A stretch of DNA of 64,000 nucleotides from Cymbidium sinense (lineage: Eukaryota; Streptophyta; Magnoliopsida; Asparagales; Orchidaceae), in assembly GCA_021442155.1 (NCBI GenBank), contig CM038214.1, forward strand, positions 49,854,703 through 49,918,702. Reading direction: 5' to 3'. Position 1 is the first letter of the stretch. Each line of letters opens with the position of its first letter. The position numbers and the translations under genes were made by a program. Shown piece by piece: positions 35,056-46,488 of the stretch. The notes beneath the pieces were generated by a model. The model worked only from the letters and a program-made list of their open reading frames with translations. It made no database searches and had not been told where the DNA came from.

Positions 35056-35199
35056 AATAATAATATTAAAATAATAATAATAATAATAATAATAGTAATA
35101 AATAAAAATACTAGTAATACAATAATAATAATAATAATAATAGTAATAAATACTAATAATAATAATAATATAATATAATATAATATAATATAATATAAT
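35019..35199. repeat. (TAA)n / (TAATA)n microsatellite
   Basis: Interrupted TAA trinucleotide runs from 35019, ending in a TAATA pentamer array (about 35166-35198), within the hAT-like element. The ORFs read here on both strands are pure repeat. Confidence 0.95.
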
Positions 35200-36335
35200 T
35201 TTTTATTTTGAGCTAAATCGAGCCGAACACGATTGAACAAATGATTGTTCATGTTCGGCTCATTTATATATCGAGCTTGAAATGTTGGGTTACTCGTTTA
35301 GTTAGAATGAGGCGAACACGAGCTATAATAAGCGAACATGAGATGAATAATGAGCTTTTTTGACAGCCCTACTTGCAGCTAAACTAACATCCTCAGTAAT
35401 AGCAGACTGGTAAGAAATCATTAAGTAAGTCCAATCCTAAAAAGAGATAATAATAATAACAAGGGTATGGCAGTTTCTCTCCTTATAGGTTCGTAAGGTG
35501 AGGTTAGCAAAAGCAATAAAAAAAACAATCCCAAAAGTAGCCTGTTGGACATAAGACCCAAAAATCAAACAGCCCTCAATTAAAATAGCAAAACATTTAT
35601 TGCACCCACAATAAGAAAATTCAGTAAAAAATAGTGGTACAGCATAGAGTCGAAAGTGGTTCAAAGGAAAGCCATCTTTGAAATCCTTCAAGACATAGAA
35701 AACTTAAGCCCACGACATCAAAAAAATAGGTGGAAGGAGATCAAGAAGTAATTCCAATCCAAAGAAGAAGTTATAGTAGCAAGGGTAATGCGGTTTCACT
35801 CCTTACAGTTGTGGAGGTGAGGTTAAGGAGCATAGAGGGGCCACATCCATAATAAAGGGAGAAAAATAGATAAATTAGGGCCTATCATGAAGCTATACAA
35901 AAATATAGCAATTAAACATTAATACAGCAAAGTCATGAGCCCCAGAATAGATTTCTAGAAAAAGGAAAGAGACAGATCACAACCTTAATCATATAATGGA
36001 AAATAGATACAGTAGGACCCCTTAACAAAATATTGATGGAAAGAAGTCTATCCCTGTTGATCAGAAAGTAAAGTAGAAAGTAAAGCATAATGTAATGCAT
36101 CTCCCTCCAGCAGACAGGAAACATCTTACCATTAATAGTGGAAACAACAGAAGCACTAAGACCCCAAAAAAGTTTAGGCTAATTAATCCAACAGCAGATG
36201 CCACAGAGATCAGCAATTAACCAAAAAGGGGTATCAAGAAGATGCATCAGCAAAATCTAGAGAAACAACAACACTAAATAGAAGTTGATCATGCAGTTAA
36301 ACAAGTAATATAACAGGCCAAACCAATATGATGGA

Positions 36336-39300
36336 TTAATTTCTGAGGTAAGGGAATCCAGTATTGTCCAAATTAACCAAACCACACAAATTTTTAGGAA
36401 GTGTAAGTTGATCAAAGAATTTTATGCCATCTAATCTTGCACCCAGATTAGCAAGGTAATCAACACATGCATTGCCTTCATGCCATACATGAGTGATTTT
36501 AAAATAGAGTTGAGAAAGGAGAGCTCTAGTCTGCTTGAGAAGGTAGTACAATTCTGTATTGCCCATTTTGATGGAAGTCAAAAGATCAATCAGCAACAGG
36601 GCATCCACCTCAATCCAAATATTAAGCCAACCTTTTTGAAGGCAAATCTCAATAGCTTTCTAAACTGCCATTAGCTCAGCAAAAGGAATAGAACAAGTAT
36701 TAAGGGGGTAAGCAAAAGCACATAGGACTTTACCACTAAGGTTTTTAAAATTTCCACCACAGCTAGAAGCATTTTGAGAGACAGAGCCATCAATGTTAAT
36801 TTTAATAGTATTAGCATAAGGTTTTACCCAATAAATAATCTTGTCATCTTTACAATGTGGATCCGGCAAGTTAAAGCCTAGTTTATTGGCCATAAATTTA
36901 CAACCTTTGAATTGATTGTAGTTAATTAAATTGACATTAAACAAGTCACGGATTTTATTTTTAATTCAAGCAATTATCCTCATGTGGTTCATAGGAATCC
37001 CATAATAGTTTGCATCATTTCTGTCCATCCATATGAACCAAATAAGAGTGATAGCAGTTATGACTTTAATGTGGCCTTTAATAGTATTTTCAAAATAAAC
37101 TTCAAGAAGTTGGTATAGAGTTAAGGAGCCATTGAATTTGACAATATTAAAGAGATCATCATACCAAATCCAAAGTTTGGAAGCAATGGTCTAATAATAC
37201 ATGATTCACATTCTCAATGTGAAAGCAGTAGTAGCATTTTGATGGTAAGTAAAAACCTTTACCCCACATCATGGAGTCAATAGGGATAAAGTATTTCAAA
37301 ATATGCCAAGTTAGAATAGAATAGGAAATAGGAATAGTGTTATTCCAAAGTTTAAAAAACATATTGGAGAAATCATGAGCTTCTTTAATATGAATCCAAA
37401 CATTTTTAAGGTTGAAATCACCATTTTGGGAAAGCTTAAAAGGATCGATCATGATTGCTAGGAATGATAAGAATAATAGTGTTTATAAAAAAGAGAGAAA
37501 GGAATATAGTCAAGAAGCTTACTATTGTTCCACTATTATTCGCCGAAAGAGTTCACTTTAATAGCGAAGGGAGTGGGTAGAAAGTAATTCATCAATGGAC
37601 CCACCTCTGGTCTAGTTATCTTGCCAAAAGAAAGAGGTTTCAGAGGTAATCCCCCAAGAGATTAAAGATTCTGCTTCCCATTTGATGGAACAAGGTCTTT
37701 TCCATACAAGAGAGTCTCCCACTTTATAGGGGCAAATGAGAGGGTGCTTACCTTGGCAGTATTTGGCAGTCATGAAATTAGCCCAAAGACTATTGTTGGT
37801 CCTAAAATACCACAAAAGATTATAGGAAAAAGCAGTGATAGCTTCCCTGATTGGCTTACAGCCAAGCCTACCTTCAGCAAGAGTGCCATAACTTTTATAC
37901 TAAGAGGTCCAATGCATTCTTTTAGTAGAATTGTTAGAACCCCAGAAGAATTTATTAAGGAGGCACTCAATTCTGTTAATGGTAGAATTGGTCGGCACAA
38001 TGGTTTGAATGAGATATAAAGGCATGGAGTTAAGGGTGATCTTAATCAAAGTGAGCCTACCACCAAATGAGAGTAAATGAAATTCCCAAACATAAATTTT
38101 ATTAGAGATTTTTTGGATTAGCTCATCAAAGAGATGTGATCTTTTCTGACCTTTAAAGGGCAGAGCACCAAGATATTTAATAGGAAGTTGTTATCGCTGA
38201 AAATTAGTTATTCTCAAGATTTGGTTGATCATATTACTAGGGATTTTAGAGGAAGGAATGAAACAACTTTTACCTTTGTTAAGAAAGATCCACTTTCATT
38301 ACCAAATTTATTTAAAAGATTCTTAATAGTTTTAATGTGATGAGTAGAGGCAATGCAAAAGATTATGAAGTCATCAGCAAAACTAAGATGAGAGACAGGA
38401 AGACCACCTTGAGTTCTAAAAACATGCTAGGATTATTGTTGAAAAGATCATTAAGGCTTCAAAGATATTCAACAATAATAATAAAAGAGAGGGAGATAAG
38501 GGATCTCCTTGTCTCAAACCATGCATAGAAGGAAAAAAACCTAGGGACTCACCATTCATGATAACAGAGAACCAAACATTGGTAATACAATTTTTAATGA
38601 GCCAGCTAAAATAGTCAGAAAACCAAATAAAAGAAGAATTTGGAAGAGGAAATTCCAAGAGAGGTTGTAAAAAGCTTTAGAGATGTCTAATCTAGTAGAA
38701 GTATCAATGTCATGAATCAGCTCTTAGGCTAGAAGAATGTTGTCAGATGTAGCTCTACCTTTAACGAAACCAGTTTGGTTGGGAAAAATAATTTTAGGCA
38801 GCAGTGGACTAATTCTATTGGAAATTAATTTAGCAATGAGTTTATGAAAGAAGGTGCAAAGGTCGGCAGTCACCCAAGATTCGTGATTATTAATTATGGG
38901 AATGAGAATAATGGAAGTGCTAGAAAATATCTAGGTAAAGGATTGCCATCAAAAAATCAATGATAGCATCGACAAGGTTAGACTAGGCCAACAATGCTGA
39001 AAAAATTGAGTCGTGTAGCCTTCAGGGCTAGCAATAGAATCAGTGTTTATGCTATTGAGAATACTACCAATCTTAGCTTCCATAGGATGCAAATTAAGCA
39101 AATGGTTGTCAGGTAAGAGTTGAGGGAATCAGGTGAGAGTTGGAGAGAGCTTCTAAGGTAAGGTTGTTGTTTAATAAGTTTTTAAAATGATGTATGATAG
39201 AATATTTAATATCATTATTATCGTGATCCATATTATCATTTTAATTTTTTTAATAGAGTTTAAGGCTTTCTTTTTTTGAAAAGAGCATGGAAATACTTAG

Positions 39301-40254
39301 TATTTCACACCATCGACAATATGTTTGCTAGCGACTTTTTCTCGATGTTTCCTCCATATTCGATATTTAACCAAGTTATCTTTAGCTTCATTCAACTCCT
39401 CAAGTTTAGTAGAATCAGTCGAAATAGCATCTTCAAGAGAACAAACTAATTATTCTATATTTTTGATATTGGCAAAAAGATTTTTAAAATGATGCTTGTT
39501 CCACCAATTTAGGCTTTATTTAAGCCTTTTAAGCTTAAGCCAGAGGCGAATCATGCCCTTAAACTGAATTATCCGGATGAAGAGGAGCCATCCAATTAAT
39601 GGATACAACATTTATGAAATAAATGTGTTGGATCCACATATTTTGGAATCTGAAAGAAGTTGGGGAGGATAATCTATTGGAGGGATTTTGGACAGAAATC
39701 AAAAGCGGAGCATGATCAAACAAAGTTCTCCTCAAATGTTCAATAGAAGTAAGGGGCCATTTATTGATCCAAAGAGAATTAAAAAGAGTCCTATCAAGCC
39801 ACTGCCATAGTCTAGAGTTATGCCACGTATAGTCTGAACCCGAAAAGTCAATATCAATCAGATTATAATCAAGAATCATATTAGAAAAATCTTCCATGGA
39901 ATGAATGTTAGGAGAGAAACCTCCCCTTCTTTCCGAGGAAGAGAGAATAATGTTAAAATCACCCCCAACCAACCATGGTTGGTTGACCGAGGAGGCAAAA
40001 GTTCTTAAGTAATCCCAAAGAATATTCCTACCAGCTCTATTACAAGAAGCATAAATAAAGGAACCTAAAGCATAAAATTCACCCAATGAGATATGGACAT
40101 TAACCAATTATTGAAGATCATCAAGGATAGAGTGTATGAATGGTTCAATAACAATAAGTAAGGTTATGTTATGAATACGGCAAAGGCTTCTAATACGGTT
40201 GCGGACAATGAGAGTCCCAATACCCCAAACATTCCAAATTAGAAAATTGATTAT
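36336..40254 (-). pseudogene. LINE ORF2 remnant, copy 3
   Basis: The endonuclease is the longest piece (39559-40107): GSFIYAS, WLVGGDFN, GSDYTWHNS and, where family members have SDH, FDHAPLL (Ser to Phe). RT: QTGFVKGR near 38750, GLRQGDPLSPS intact (38416-38658), FADD near 38370. SFGGRLTLIKS near 38060, zf-RVT-like linker 37159-37452. RNase H has INIDGS and FAELMAV in one piece (36660-36944), then EVDALLL and HVWHEGNACVDYLANLG (36336-36608), split by TAG at 36660-36662. The start is ATA (40252-40254), and 102 bp of the endonuclease are missing. Fewer frameshifts than copies 1 and 2, but still dead. Confidence 0.9.
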
Positions 40255-40327
40255 AATAAAATAAGAAAGAAAGGAAAATAGATAACTAAAGAAATAAAAA
40301 AGCAGAAGAAAAGAAAACTAAAAATAA

Positions 40328-41865
40328 TTATTTATGGGAAGTTAGAGAATATCTAGTAGTTCTAGTGGAGCTATTAGTGAACATTATAGCTTTAAGAGAT
40401 TTTTTTTTAAAAATAGTTTGAAGAGGTCTATCATTGTCCAAAGTATCACCATCCGAGAGAGAATAATTTGTGATATTCAGAATTGGACCTGTATCAGTCA
40501 AAGCATTTCTAATAGTAATTTCCGCTTCTTCAATGTCAAAATTAAGCTGAGAAAGAGGGTTAGCATGCGTATCACTCTGAAGGGTAGGAGAAGGAGAGGT
40601 TGTGAAGTCATTAATAGCACATATTTCATGCTCAATTTCAGAATTACTTTTCAGATTTTGTTCCATCATCAAAGGATCAACAATTTTCAGATTTTGTTCT
40701 TTCATCAAAGGATCAACTCCAGAATTTGTTTTCAGATTTTGATCCAACCTGAAATTTGCATTCAAATCACCACTAGGGTTCGGAGTAGTCTCCTCAAGTT
40801 CACTAGCCAAAAGGGGTAGGTTAGACTGAGTTAAGGTATTGTCATGAGGAGCCAAATTATTACAATTAGAAGCAATGTTAATTAAGTTATCATTAGCCTC
40901 CTCACGAACCTCATAAGCATTATTATGAACATGCTTAGATTGCTCTCCAATTAGCAAATCAGTGGATAGAAAAGGAGTAGGGGTAGGGGGATTATTCCCA
41001 TTTTGAGTGACTTTAGGCACATAAGCAAATTTATTGGTTTTTTCATTTTATAGAGTAGTATTAGGATCCAACAATTTATTCTTTTTAAGATGAGGATGCA
41101 ACACAAAACATTCAAAATGATCATGGCCATGAATCTTACAATGTGTGGAAAAAATAGGAAAGTTCTAAAATTCACTTTTTGATTATAATTGAACTTCTCA
41201 TAGCCGATCCAAACTTCTTTAGGATGCTTTTTAGTAATATCAATCTCAACAAAATACGAAAGAAGGTCATGATCTCATAGAATAGCTTTAATCAATTTGA
41301 AGTCAAGAGAGCCCCAACCGCAAAGAGAACTTTATGTGTAACATAATGTATTCTCATATTAGGAAGAGCTAGCCATATAGGAACAATTGAGGATTCCTCT
41401 TTTATATCAAAAGGAGGAGACCATTTTAGAAGTCGCATTTGAAAATTAAACACAAAGTAAGAGCGATGGGCAAAAACTCTTGAATAATCTAAGTCATTAA
41501 AGAGCTGAATTAAAATATGCCTAGGATCAATCTCGATAGGAAAACACAAAGTTTAAGAAAAATGATCGATGTTATCGAGTTAGTTGATGTAAGGAAAATT
41601 TACCAACTAAAGAGAATTCAAAGGCTTCGCCAACTTTTCCACGCCTAGATGAGCACACATAGTGCATCCCACGAAATGAGGGTGAGATCAAATTCACCGA
41701 AGCATTAGGGGAAAGGTTCTTACCAGATAATGTGTCCTTAAAAGACTTAACTGCAGGCAGAGTAGCGGTTGATTTCAGATCCATAATTCCATGTAAATCT
41801 GATGCCCTACCCGATGCCTCCATGATAGATAAGCTCGGCTGTGCAGAAATTGACTCCTTCGCCAT
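40328..41865 (-). pseudogene. LINE ORF1 (DUF4283 + degraded zinc knuckle), copy 3
   Basis: The start is MAKESISAQPSLSIMEAS (ATG at 41865). DUF4283-like IDPRHILIQLFNDLDYSRVF and KWSPPFDIKEE (41292-41549) follow. The knuckle near 41115-41155 reads STHCKIHGHDHFEC, so the first Cys is Ser. A 230-codon polar tail (40328-41020) ends in TRYSLTSHK. Small indels split the frame three times, one between the DUF4283-like part and the knuckle. The stop lies 73 bp before the ORF2 start site. Confidence 0.85.
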
Positions 41866-43420
41866 TGAAAGAGTGAAGGAAAACTCAGATTAGAGGTCAA
41901 TCAAAGACAAATTATCGAAAAAAATTGATCGAGAATGATGGAAAATCAGCCAAGCCGCAAGGAAAATAAAAGGGAAAAATGCAATCGCCAGAGAGCACCG
42001 CGATCGAGAGGGGAGAGGTCTAGGTTTTTGGGTTGGGTTTAAGATTTAGGGTTTGGGATTTAGGGTTTAGGGTTTAGGGTTTTAGTTTAGTGTTTAGGGT
42101 GTAGGGTTGTAGGTTTTAGGGTTTAGGGTTTAGGGTTTAGGGTTTTGGGTTTTAGGGTTTATGCTTTTATGGTTTAGGGTTTAGTTAGGTTTGAGGGTTT
42201 AGGTTTAGGGTTGTAGGTTTGTGTTAGGTTTAGGGTTTAGGAGTTAGAGGATTTAGATTTAGGTGGGAGAATTTAGGGTTTAATATCTAAAATTTAGTCT
42301 TTACAATATTTATTTTATTTATTTATTATTTAGGTTTATTTATTTTATTTAGTTTTATTTATTTTAGTTTAGGATTTTATTTTAGTTTTTTTTAGGTTTA
42401 GGTTTATTTTTAGTTGAGTTTTATCTTTATTAGCTTTTAAGTATTTGGAGTTTAGTGTTTAGGTTTAGGTTTTAGGTTTAGGGTTTTAAATTTAGTTTGG
42501 TTTAGTTTAGGGATTCTTAGGGTTTTGGGTTTAGGGTTTTTTATATTTTAGGGTTTACGATTTAGGGTTTAGGGTTTAGGGTTAGTTTTAGCGTTTAGGG
42601 TTTAGGGTTTAGGATTTGTGGTTTAAGGTTTTGGGTTTAGGGCTTAGGTTTTTTTTAAATTAAGTAAACCCTTACATTTAGGTTTATTTAGTTTACTTTT
42701 GAAATTAAGTAAATTAGTAGGTTTAGGTTATTTTATTTATTTTAGCATTTATTTAAGTTTATTTATTATTTTTGTTTTGTTTAGTTTATTTATTTTAGGT
42801 TTATATATTTTAGTTTAAGTTTATTTTTTAGTTGAGTTTTATTTTTATTTTATTTTTTAGGTTTATGTTTTTTGGTTTTTAGGTTTAGTGTTTAGGGTTT
42901 AGGATTTAGAGTTTATGTTTAGAGTTTTCTGATTTAGGGTTTAGGGATTAGGGTTTAGGGTTTTTTAAGGTTTAGGGTTTAGGGTTTAGGGTTAGTTTTA
43001 AGGTTTATGGTTTGGGGGTTAGGGTTTAGGATTTAGGGTTTAAGGTTTTTTTTAAAAAATTAAGTAAACCGATAGGTTTAGGTTTATTTAGTTTACTTAG
43101 TTTATTTTTTATTTATTTTATTCTTTATTTTTATTTAGATTTATTTCTTATTTTTATTTAATTTAGTTTAGTTATTTTAGTCTTATTTATTTTAATTTAG
43201 GTTTTTATTTTAGTTTATTTTTTAGGTTTAGGTTTATTTTTTATTTATGTTTTATTTTTATTTTATTTTTTAGGTTTTTAGGGTTTAGGGTTTAGGATTT
43301 AGGGTTTAGGGTTTAGGATTTAGGGTTTTAGTTTTCTGGGTTTAGGGTTTATGGTTTAGTGTTTAGGCTTTAGGGTTTAGGGTTTTTAGGGTTTAGGGTT
43401 TAGGGTTTAAGGTTTAGGGT

Positions 43421-43512
43421 TTATAATTTGAAGCACTTACCTATTTGGAAGTATTGAATGATTTTAATATAATTTATAATTGATACCATCCAATGTATTT
43501 TTTTTAGTATAG
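43421..43512. repeat. ~85-bp AT-rich module, copy 1
   Basis: Non-telomeric module (GAAGCACTTACC, ATTGAATGATTTTAATA, GATACCATCCAATGTATT, AGTATAGGG) inside telomeric text. It recurs at 44870, 45490 and 59113. Confidence 0.75.
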
Positions 43513-44869
43513 GGTTGTAGGTTTAGGGTTTATGGTATAGGATTTAAGTTTTAGGTTTAGGGTTTAGGTTTTAGTTTAGGGTTTAGGGTTTAGGGTTTTT
43601 TAGGGTTTAAGGTTTAGGGTTATAGGTTTAGTGTTGTAGGTTTGGGGCTAGTTTTAGGTTTAGGTTTTTACTTAGTTTTAATTTTATGTTATTTTAGGTT
43701 TATTTTATTTTTATTTTATGTTTAGCTTTTATTTTATTCAGGTTTTGTATTCTTAGGTTTATTTTATCTTTTAACTTTAGGTTAGGTTATTATTTATTTT
43801 ACTTTAATTTATTTTTACTAGTTTATTTTATTTTATTTTTAGGTTTAGGTTTTAGTTTACATTTTTATTTTATTTTATTTTTATTTTATTTAGGTTTAGG
43901 TTCTTTTATTTATTTTATTTTTAGGTTTTACTTAGTTTAGGTTTAAGTTTTTAAGTTTTTAGGGTTCCGAGTTTAGGGTTTAGGGTTTAGGGTTTATGGT
44001 TTTAGAGTTTGAGGTTTTAGGGTTTAGGGTTTTGAGTTACGAATTAGGTTTTAGGGTTTAGGGTTTAGTGTTTAGGCTTTAGGGTTTAGAGTTAGGTTTT
44101 AGTTTAGGGTTATTTAGGTTAAGGATTTAGGGTTTAGGTTTTTGGGTTTTTTAAGGTTTAAGATTTAAGGTTTTTTAGGGTTGTAGGTTTAGGGTTTAGG
44201 TTTTCACTTAGGGTTTAGGGTTTAGGGTTTTTCAGGGTTTAGGGTTTAGGATTATAGGTTTAGGGTTGTAGGTTTAGTGTTGTAGGTTTAGGGTTTATTT
44301 TATGTTTAGGTTTTTATTTAATTTTTATTTAATTTTATTTTAGGTTGATTTCATTTTTATTTTATGTTTAGTTTTTATTTTATTTAAGTTTTTTAATCTT
44401 TGATTTATTATATTTTTTTTAGTTTAGTTTAGCTTATCATTTATTTTATTTTAGTTTCTTTTTATTCATTTATTTTATTTTATTTTTGGGTTTAGGTTTA
44501 TGTTTTATATTACATTTTTATTTTATTTTATTTTATTATTTCATTTAGGCTTTGAATTTTTTGTTTATTTTATTTTTAGGTTTTACTTAGTTTAGGTTTA
44601 AGTTTTTAGGTTATTACGGTTTCGAGTTTAGGGTTTAGGGATTTAGGGCTTGGGGTTTTAGGGTTTAGGGTTTCAAGTTAGGGTTTAGGGTTAAGGGTTT
44701 AGGATTTAGTGTTTAGGCTTTACGGTTTAGGGTTTTTAGGGTTTAGGGTTTAGAGTTTAGGGTTTAGGGTTTAGGGTTAGCTTAAGGTTTAGGGTTCAAG
44801 ATTAGTTTTAGGTTTTAGGGTTTAACATTTAGGATTTAGGTTTGGGTTTTAGGTTTAGGGTTTAGGTTT

Positions 44870-44935
44870 ATAATTTTTTTAGGAAGGATTGAATAATTTA
44901 ATATATTGATACCTTCAATGTACTTTAAGTATAGG
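44870..44935. repeat. ~85-bp AT-rich module, copy 2
   Basis: Shortened version (GGAAGGATTGAATAATTTAA, GATACCTTCAATGTACTTTA, AGTATAGGG). Confidence 0.7.
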
Positions 44936-45489
44936 GTTGTAGGTTTAGGGTTTAGGGTTTTGGGCTTATGGTTTAGGGTTTAGGATTTATGTTTTAGGTT
45001 TAGGGTTTAGGTTTTACTTTTGGGTTTAGGGTTTAAGGTCTTGTTGGGTTTAGGGTTTAGGGTTGTAGGTTTAGGGTTAATTTTAGGTTTAGGTTTTTAT
45101 TTTATTTTATTTTAGGTTTATTTAATTTTTATTTTATGTTTAGCTTTTATTTTATTTAGGTTTTTTTATTCTTAGGTTTATTTTATTTTTTTGGGTTAGT
45201 TTAGGTTATTTTTTATTTTATTTTAGTTAATTTTTATTTGTTTATTTTATGTTAGTTTTAGGTTGGTTTAGGTTTTAGTTTACATTTTTATTTTATTTTT
45301 ATTTTATTTTATTTAGGTTTAAGTTTTCTTATTTATTTTATTTTTAAGTTTTTCTTAGTTTAGGAGTGAGTTTTTAGGTTTTTAAAGTTTAGAGTTTAGG
45401 GTTTAGGGTTTTTGGGTTTAGGGTTAGGGTTTAGTGTTTAGGCTTTAAGGTTTAGGGTTTTTAGGGTTTAGGATTTAGAGGTTAGGGTT

Positions 45490-45570
45490 TGAAGTACTTA
45501 TTTTAGAAGTTTATGATTTTATATTGAATTAATCTTATCAATGTAATTTTATTTTCTAAGTATATTGTTG
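45490..45570. repeat. ~85-bp AT-rich module, copy 3
   Basis: Diverged version (GAAGTACTTATTTTAGAAG, ATTGAATTAATCTTATCAAT, AAGTATATTG). Confidence 0.65.
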
Positions 45571-45739
45571 TAGGTTTAGTGTTTAGGGCTTAGGGTTTAT
45601 GGTTTAGGGTTTAGGGTTTAGGATTTAGGGTTTAGGGTTTAGGATTTAGGGTTTAGGGTTTAGGTTTAGGTTTTAGGGTTTAGGGTTTAGGGTTTTTTTT
45701 TATTTTTATTTATTTATTTTTTTGGGAAACCCATGAAAT

Positions 45740-45745
45740 TTTATT
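45740..45745 (-). promoter_or_regulatory. LINE polyadenylation signal AATAAA, copy 4
   Basis: AATAAA on -, about 20 bp before the A-rich tail; the surrounding 3' end is diverged from that of copies 2 and 3. Confidence 0.55.
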
Positions 45746-46424
45746 CCATAAAAAGTTACAAGGTCCTTAAAAAACTCCTGCTAAAATCAACCCAAGGTAA
45801 ATCCCATCTAATAAAGCAAAAGAAAATAAGAAAGCAATCAAAAGATACAAATTGGTTAACATAATAAGCCAATGGAAGATTGAACGATTGCTCAGGATAT
45901 GAGAATACAAGACACTCTGGAACAAAGGAGCAAAATGTAGGAGAAGTTAGGTTAAGGTATCTGAGACAAAATGATGGCGCATAAGCGAGAATGATGATAG
46001 TAAAGAAATGTGATAAACAAGGCTCATCAGTCACACCAGTTGGGGTAGATGCAAATATGAGCATCCATGGGTTTGAAGGGTTACATCACAAGAGCTACTA
46101 CCAAAGCCAAAGAGTGAAATCACACCATATCATTAACAAAACTGTGAGAAGATAGCGACCAGTTGTTGAAAATCTTATGGGCTTTGTTACACGCAAAAAC
46201 AAAATATAGATAAAATAGAGAGGAAATTGCAAAGCGGTAAAATAAGGGATCCCATAGGGAAAATTATCATCAATATAGTCACCATGACATGAGAATACTT
46301 ATCCATATGAGAATGAGCCATATTTGCGGAACCTCATGAAAATCATAGCCAGAGGTATAAGGTAAAACCCACAAGAAAAAGCGAGGAAACAAGCAAGACT
46401 ATAAATAACACCATCCCAAACATA

Positions 46425-46426
<2 letters not shown>

Positions 46427-46483
<57 letters not shown>
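46427..46483. repeat. (AT)28 microsatellite
   Basis: A pure AT dinucleotide run. It lies where copies 2 and 3 read CATATGGGACATATATG, so it is a local expansion inside the LINE 3' region. Confidence 0.97.

Positions 46484-46488
<5 letters not shown>

Larger units (their letters stand above)
34732..35371. mobile_element. hAT-like non-autonomous element (640 bp, MITE-type)
   Basis: The ends are imperfect inverted repeats: TAGGGGTGTAAAC at the left, and TAGGGCTGTCAAA when the right end is read in reverse. They are flanked by 8-bp direct repeats CTTTCAGC (34724-34731) and CTTGCAGC (35372-35379), the TSD length of hAT transposons. Related LINE copies show the uninterrupted site (GGCTTGCAGCTAAACC near 34060), and the same place in unit 1 (about 15268-15280) is empty. 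The body is rich in GAGCCGAGC / GTTCGGCTC words on both arms. It encodes no transposase, so it depended on an autonomous relative. Confidence 0.85.
15702..35844. repeat. Segmental tandem unit 2
   Basis: This is the longer sister of unit 1. It keeps the LINE ORF1 5' part (20430-21838), 1.5 kb of satellite missing from unit 1, and a 640-bp insertion at 34732. A third unit begins at 35845 with the LINE 5' half of copy 3, but its downstream satellite (42011-45693) lacks the glycine-rich-protein fragments. Confidence 0.75.
32456..36335 (-). repeat. LINE 3' region with ~0.65-kb tandem repeats, copy 3
   Basis: Repeat landmarks are AGTAGGTAATAGCATAATC at about 33720 and 34380, and GGTGAGGTTA at 34191, 35498 and 35814. 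After subtracting the inserted 640-bp element plus TSD, the main spacing is about 660 bp, with a shorter last unit. A 263-aa hydrophobic ORF (32561-33352, -) is open, but in copy 2 the same stretch is broken and no family is recognised, so I do not call it a gene. Confidence 0.75.
32456..42010 (-). mobile_element. L1-type LINE copy 3 (full span, antisense)
   Basis: It runs from the poly(A) tail (T run 32456-32466 on +) to the 5' UTR end near 42010, about 8.9 kb without the 640-bp insertion at 34732. Telomeric text lies at both ends. Compared with copies 1 and 2 it keeps CAA in RT motif B (38509-38511), so it branched off first. It shares with them the RNase H TAG, the ORF2 start loss and the endonuclease deletion. 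The right two-thirds (from 35845) begins the third segmental unit. Confidence 0.9.
42011..45693 (+). repeat. Telomere-derived satellite, block 5
   Basis: No gene. TTTAGGG runs alternate with shorter T-rich parts. Boundary words AAATTAAGTAAAC at about 42660, 42705 and 43060. A second, shorter monomer type starting GTTGTAGGTTTAG...TTAGTTTTAGG recurs at about 43626, 44265, 45060 and again at 55265. It lacks the glycine-rich-protein fragments and 230-bp cassettes found in units 1 and 2. Confidence 0.88.

Noticed and set aside
37744..38019. + strand ORFs across the LINE bodies (also 3793, 19388, 40418, 51427)
   Set aside because: They are shadows of ORF1 and ORF2 on -, with no motif of their own.
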